Below, one piece after another: positions 59,530 through 64,000 of a stretch of 64,000 nt of DNA. This DNA comes from Schizochytrium sp. CCTCC M209059 (taxonomy: Eukaryota > Sar > Bigyra > Thraustochytrida > Thraustochytriidae). How positions within the stretch are numbered: position 1 is the stretch's first letter; each line of letters starts with the position of its first letter. Position numbers and translations under genes: made by a program. The notes beneath the pieces are model-generated. The model ran no database searches and was not told the DNA's origin. It saw only the letters and a list, made by a program, of their open reading frames with translations. The stretch spans positions 233,587 through 297,586 of the forward strand of contig KN805403.1 of assembly GCA_000818945.1 (NCBI GenBank). Reading direction: 5' to 3'.

Positions 59530-60080
59530 GGCGAATGAGGAATAAAACAGTGAGTACTTCCGACTGCTACAACGGCGCGAGATCAGACAAGTCCAGAGCC
59601 AGTCATTTTCCAAAAAAGTTAGTGCAGATGAGGAGCAAGAGCTTTTTGTGAGCTGAAGGCAAGCAGAAAAAGGAGAGGAGGACCTCCTTTGGCGGCTCGA
59701 AATCCTCACCTCAAGATTTCGAACAAATCAAAGGTGCACAAGGTGTGGCGAGTGAGGGATAAATAATGAGTGCTTGCTTCCGACTGCTACAACTGCGCGA
59801 GATCAGACGATTCCAGGGCCAGTTATCTTCCTGAATTGCTCTTCTGCTTGAAGTCTGTCGCAGATGAGGATCAGTATTCTTTTTTAAGTTGGAGGCAGGC
59901 AGAGGCAGAGAAAGGAGAGAACCCACCCCCCTTGGCGCGCCCCGAATTCTCCCCTTTGATTCGAACAAATCAAAGTTGCAGAAAGTGTCGCGAGTGGGAT
60001 AAATAATGAGTGCTTCCGACCGTCTGCTGCGAAGGCGCGAAATCAAACGAGTCCAGCTCCAGCCATTTTTCCATGATTGC
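59530..60080. repeat. tandem array B: three diverged ~220-240-bp units
   Basis: Recurring landmarks: AATAA(A/T)A..GTGAGTACTTCC or ATAAATAATGAGTGCTTCC (59537, 59757 and 59997), GCGCGAGATCAGAC with CCAG..CCA, then GCAGATGAGGA, and TTCGAACAAATCAAAG (two copies). Periods are about 218 and 240. Divergence is greater than in array A and the sequences are unrelated to it. Confidence 0.75.
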
Positions 60081-60336
60081 TCTTCCTGCTTGTTCGCCTT
60101 GATGCAGAATTCAAGTTGGAGGCAAGAGTAATGGAAAGGACCATTGTTGTATCCCGCGTTCTCTTCTTGGACAATTTAAATACATGCTTCGGTCAACGTA
60201 GGCCCAGAGTGATATCTGTGGAGGACTGCCATCAAGGACGAGTATGAAATTGTAGAAAAAGAAAATTTGGATGATAAAAGACGTAGCACAGCTCCAGCTT
60301 GCGCAACGCTATACTGTGATTTCAGAAATCCAGAGT
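60081..60336. other. 3' flank of metallothionein-like gene
   Basis: AT-richer, no gene. Presumably contains the 3' untranslated region and polyadenylation site of the minus-strand gene. Confidence 0.4.
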
Positions 60337-60985
60337 TTACTTGGAGTTGCCGAGCGCGTAGCCAACGAGCACACCGGCGCCGAGAACCATGAGGAGAATC
60401 GGGAGGTTATCGACGACGCGAGCCTGGACGGACTCGGTCTTGCTGCAGCAGCCGCTCGAGCAGTTGCACTTGCCGGGAGGGCACGTGCACTTGTTGCCGG
60501 ACTTGCAGCCGCAGTCCTTCTTACCGCAGCCGCAGCAGTTGCACTTGCCCGGAGGGCACGTGCACTTGCCGCCCTTGCAGCACTGCGATAGATGAAGTGA
60601 AATAGACGTTAGTTGTAAAAGTTCGCATGTTTGTCAGAATTTTCTCGCCTCAGCGCCCCAACGGCACACGGCGGCCCTTTCGCGGCCAGGCACGCCAAGG
60701 CCCTTCGCGGCGACCCTTCGCGCGGCGCCGCGCCGCTTGCGCCGAGCCGCGACCGGTCTCGAGCGCGGCCGCAAGCGCGCCGCCGCGCGACGCGGCGCTG
60801 CGCGGCGCGGCGCTGCGCTTCACTCAAAAGGTCGCCGACGGCCTCATCCCTCCCGCGTCCCTCCATGCCCGCCCGCCCGTCCCGCGGCGGCGCGGGGCAG
60901 CGGCAGGGCCGCGGCCGGCCGAACGTACCTCGCAGCACGTGCAGTTGTCGCCGCACTTGCAGTCGCCGCCGCACTTGCACGTCAT
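60337..60985 (-). CDS. spliced, membrane-anchored metallothionein-like protein (100 aa)
   Basis: Two exons: 60985-60929 (19 residues, MTCKCGGDCKCGDNCTCCE) and 60582-60337 (81 residues plus TAA), separated by a 346-bp intron with donor GAG|GTACGT and acceptor ATCTATCGCAG. Both junctions are phase 0 and the Cys-rich pattern runs straight across (CTCCE then CCKGGKC). The joined product has 23 Cys in its first 65 residues, in CXC, CC and repeated KCTCPPGKCNC motifs, typical of thiolate metal-cluster proteins (Cu/Zn/Cd). It ends in a hydrophobic segment NLPILLMVLGAGVLVGYALG and NSK, so it should be tail-anchored, which is unusual for a metallothionein. A truncated-looking paralogue lies at 57693-57788. 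Confidence 0.82.
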
Positions 60986-62342
60986 GGTCTCCGCTGGCTG
61001 GTCCTCGCGTTCTTGCTGCTTTCTCTCTCTCTGTCGCTGTGTTTCCGGTCTGCCTGGGAGTGAATCTCAAGATACTAGGCCTAGGCTGCATGCAAGGCGT
61101 CACGATCTTATAACAGCAAGGCGAGGTGTCATAATAGCAAGGCGTCATTACGCAAGACATCCATCGATCTCAGGAGCAAAAAGCAGCAGCAGCAGCAGCG
61201 AGAGCAGCGAGCGGGGGCTGCCAAGTTGCGGATTTTTCGCGGAAAGGATCTCACCATCGAAAGCTTCATGTCTAGTTAGCTAGCAAGCAAGCAAGCAAGC
61301 AAGCAAGCAGAAGGTGGAGGCGGCTGGCGGAAGGGCGAGGGGGAGATGGTGCGCTCTTCTTCTGAAGGAATAGGGACAGCTTCAAGTTGAAACGATGGTT
61401 GCTTGGAGAGACGGTTCTTTGCCCTGTGCGGACTCGCGCTCGGACAAAGATTAGCTTGTCACAGAGCCGGTTAGTGCCTGTGCATAATGGAAGTGATGAG
61501 CGTGCTAGAAGCCGCCAGGCGAATGACCAAAACTTGTAGAGACCAACGGAAGACATCATGCGCAGACACAGCGGGAAGATCTCTCTTTCCTCTTGGCCTG
61601 ACAGGGCATGAGCATCACCAGCCAGCAATATCCTAACAGTAGACCAAGAAGAGCATTGCTGTGCATTTCTCTCGCGACCTGAAACCTCCGTGTCTTTAGT
61701 TCAACGTCCACGTTCGGAAATGCTTGACACACCCGCTTATGGCAAACTTGTTACGCATTCCACATCTCGGGCCATCTCAGCTCCGAAAAAGCAAACGGCA
61801 CCACGGCGCTCTGGCATCCTCCACCTCACGGCACGATGACAACGACTCTCGGGGTGCACCATTTTCTGGGGGAGACATTGCGTTGGCATCGTTACGACTT
61901 CCACAGGATGGTTCTCGGTCACCGCGTCTCGGCCGCGTACGGTAAAGCCTTCCTTCTCCATGCCATACTGCAGCTATAGGCCTACAGACGCCACTGCATT
62001 TTGCCTGAACTTGGACCATCGTGGTGTTGCGCCTGTCCTCGTTGTGAAGGTGGCGAGACCCTCGCAGACTCATTAGGTGGCCGAGGGAGGCCCAGGCACG
62101 CGCTCGGCGTGCCGCGTTTAGAGAACGGAAACGAGCGCCGGCGACGAGCGCACGCACGCAAGAAGAGGCCAGCAGGTCGGCCGGTCGGCCAGCCAGCAGC
62201 CTCATCTCCGTCGGGAAAAGCGTGCATGGGCGGCGAGGTGGAGGCGAGATTGTGCTGCATTTGACAGGCTGACCCGGACGGCCTCTCCTCACGCGAGGAG
62301 ACGAGGCGAAAAGAGGCGAGGCGAACACAAACGCACGCACGT
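60986..62342. other. 1.36-kb divergent intergenic region
   Basis: Between the metallothionein-like and fucosyltransferase genes, so it holds both promoters. Contains TC and GCA repeats (61020-61040, 61180-61205) and an (AAGC)n tract at 61281-61308 like those in array A. Open frames on either strand show no family resemblance. Confidence 0.45.
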
Positions 62343-64000
62343 ATGCTGTCGGGCATGGCGCAGACGAGCATGCTGCCGGGACCTGCCATGACGCCGAGAC
62401 CGCTGTCGAAACTAGAAAAGGCGCAACAAATCCAAAAAGGCCGAACGCCGGCGCATATGCTTCGCAAAGTACTCGCCGCCTCCCTCGCGCTTGCTTTGAT
62501 AGGTCTCGTGCTGCTTTGGCGTCGAGCTGCAAACACCAAGAACTTGAGTCAGCTCGAGGGCATCGCGAGAGCGCGCGCCAAGGTAAACGACGAGCTTTGC
62601 GCGAGAATTGCACAGTTTTACCATCTATGCCCCGAAAATTACCTCTTCCCAACCCTCGTTCTCCGAGGCGTTCCCGAGGAAGTCATTGCCTGCGACTTTA
62701 ACATCGCCAAAGACCTCGAATACCTTCCGGATGCGGAACTCTTGGCCTGTTTGGAAACACACAAACCAGTCGAATGGGAAAAGGACGCCGCTCGACTGCA
62801 AAAGCACATTCACGAACTACAAAATCCAAAAGACTGCAAAAAACCCAAGTCCACGAATTTCCTCAAGCCTGACTGGGAGTCGACCACCGATGCCAAGGGC
62901 AATTGGGCAAGAAAGGATGGAACGGGAAAACTTGTCGACATGGAAAAGCCAAAGTGGCATTTGCTCAACTGGCTCAACCACGGATGGGCATACAATCTTT
63001 TTGTCTTTTCTTGGGGCGCAGGAAACCACTGGATCGCGGGAATACCTGTCATTATGGGCAACAGCAAGTACAGATTTACGGATTGGGCCTGCGGACGTGG
63101 ATACTCTTGCGAACTCTCGCCGCTGTCCTCCTGTGCGATCGAGGACATTGATCCATCAGGCGTTCTCGTCTATGGTCTGGGCATGACCCCCAAGAACGTC
63201 ATGACGCTTGACCAAGTCTGCAAACCGCATGGCGAATATTTGATGCGGTATGGGCGATGCGATTGCGAACCCAACTTCATCGCGGCTACCGACGCCCAAT
63301 ACTCCTTTTGCAAACCCTATTCCGCCATCGATCTGACCATTGAGCGCAAGAGACAACACGTACAATTTTACGAAGAGAATCGAAAAACTGCAATTCAAGG
63401 CGACGAAGTCTGGTTCGCTAACAATGCACCCGGGGAAGAGAATCCATTCAGTGACTACAATGAGGTGCACTTTGGATCGAACGCACTTCGCGAAAAACAC
63501 GGTTTCCTCTGGCAACACGCCCAGTCTTTGTACTATTTGCTCAACAAGAGTCGCAAGAAGGAGCACAATGACGGCGCGCGAGAGCGACTTGGGCTCACTG
63601 CACGAAATACGCGTTGTGTTGGCGTACATGTGCGTCATGGAGACTCGTGTCATGACAAGTTTCAAAATCACCGCGTCTGTCTGCCCCTCTCTCGCTTCAT
63701 TGAAGGCGTGCGCAAGCTCGAGCTTCGCTATGGCAAGTATGACAAAGTTTTCCTGGCCACCGATGATCCAGACGTCATCGCCGATGCCAAGACGTATGCC
63801 GACGAGTTTGACATTGTCTACCAATCGCAAGATCGTAAATTCTACGAGACCGGGGACAATGTTGGTGTGGATGTCCGTGAGGACTTTAACACGCCATCCC
63901 GAGTCAATGAGATAGCCAGCGATATATGGACCTTGTCTCACTGCGACGCATTTGTAGGGTCATTTGCGTCATCCGTCGCATGGATCTCCTACGAGTACAT
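62343..64000 (+). CDS. GT23 / FUT8-like fucosyltransferase, 5' part (runs off right edge)
   Basis: The frame is open from ATG 62343 to the window end (552 residues). A cytosolic start of ~38 residues is followed by a single hydrophobic span MLRKVLAASLALALIGLVLLW, the type II topology of Golgi glycosyltransferases. The catalytic part has the three sequence blocks of the alpha-1,6/alpha-1,2-fucosyltransferase superfamily: GVHVRHGDSCHD (GDP-fucose-binding Arg), FLATDDPDVIADAKTYADEF and IWTLSHCDAFVGSFASSVAW. Order and spacing fit FUT8 (core fucosylation of N-glycans), although the second Arg of the FUT8 HVRR motif is His here. The FUT8 SH3 domain would lie past the edge. A divergent protist fucosyltransferase with another acceptor is possible. 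Confidence 0.85.
   Translation, partial: MLSGMAQTSMLPGPAMTPRPLSKLEKAQQIQKGRTPAHMLRKVLAASLALALIGLVLLWRRAANTKNLSQLEGIARARAKVNDELCARIAQFYHLCPENYLFPTLVLRGVPEEVIACDFNIAKDLEYLPDAELLACLETHKPVEWEKDAARLQKHIHELQNPKDCKKPKSTNFLKPDWESTTDAKGNWARKDGTGKLVDMEKPKWHLLNWLNHGWAYNLFVFSWGAGNHWIAGIPVIMGNSKYRFTDWACGRGYSCELSPLSSCAIEDIDPSGVLVYGLGMTPKNVMTLDQVCKPHGEYLMRYGRCDCEPNFIAATDAQYSFCKPYSAIDLTIERKRQHVQFYEENRKTAIQGDEVWFANNAPGEENPFSDYNEVHFGSNALREKHGFLWQHAQSLYYLLNKSRKKEHNDGARERLGLTARNTRCVGVHVRHGDSCHDKFQNHRVCLPLSRFIEGVRKLELRYGKYDKVFLATDDPDVIADAKTYADEFDIVYQSQDRKFYETGDNVGVDVREDFNTPSRVNEIASDIWTLSHCDAFVGSFASSVAWISYEY

Noticed and set aside
1..64000. CRISPR arrays, rRNA, tRNA genes and telomeric repeats
   Set aside because: Repeats present are microsatellites, minisatellites or tandem arrays without unique equal-length spacers. 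No clear tRNA box pairs, rRNA cores or telomere-type runs were seen by eye; a covariance-model scan would be decisive.

Overview
The window looks like nuclear DNA of a GC-rich, intron-poor microbial eukaryote, most probably a thraustochytrid-like stramenopile. The organism call is inference. It rests on long single-exon genes, a front-end fatty-acid desaturase with a cytochrome b5 domain, PI-PLC, G-alpha, DAG-lipase-type and N-glycosylation genes, spliceosomal donors in the rare introns, and intergenic DNA full of tetra- and pentanucleotide microsatellites. No operons, ribosomal RNA, convincing tRNA or CRISPR array is visible. Two assembly gaps (19409-19580 and 47352-47605) fall in very GC-rich intergenic DNA.

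Layout: 1-1008 (-) 5' part of a pyruvate kinase with a mitochondrial-type presequence; 1511-3728 probable DNA transposon carrying a damaged Ulp1/C48 protease gene; 4803-5978 (+) divergent, myristoylatable G-alpha; 6634-7995 (-) secreted, membrane-anchored DUF305 protein; 7996-13581 repeat-rich DNA ending in a degenerate ~63-bp minisatellite; 13582-15087 (-) aldehyde dehydrogenase; 15088-19855 gene-poor; 19856-22603 (+) PI-PLC; 22906-24459 (-) class-3 (DAG-type) lipase; 25545-27737 (+) ALG6/ALG8 glucosyltransferase; 28280-28771 (-) tail-anchored coiled-coil protein; 30772-34959 (+) giant acid-lipase-family protein; 35103-40562 (-) P-loop NTPase with coiled coils; 41181-42218 (-) mitochondrial carrier; 43609-44457 (+) exosome subunit RRP42; 45063-46841 (-) NIPA-type Mg transporter; 49352-52300 (+) desaturase fused to a duplicated membrane module; 52713-57206 (+) WD40-FN3 protein; 57693-57788 (-) and 60337-60985 (-) metallothionein-like genes around two families of ~235-bp tandem repeats; 62343-64000 (+) 5' part of a GT23/FUT8-like fucosyltransferase.

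The genes do not form one pathway. Several concern lipid metabolism and lipid signalling (PI-PLC, two lipases, desaturase, G-alpha), which suits an oleaginous protist. ALG6/8 and the fucosyltransferase belong to ER/Golgi N-glycosylation. DUF305 and the metallothionein-like proteins suggest metal handling at membranes. The most novel-looking items are the TIR-bounded Ulp1 element, a spliced membrane-anchored metallothionein-like gene with no long open frame, the desaturase fusion, a G-alpha with a rewritten P-loop, and the paired ~235-bp satellite-like arrays.
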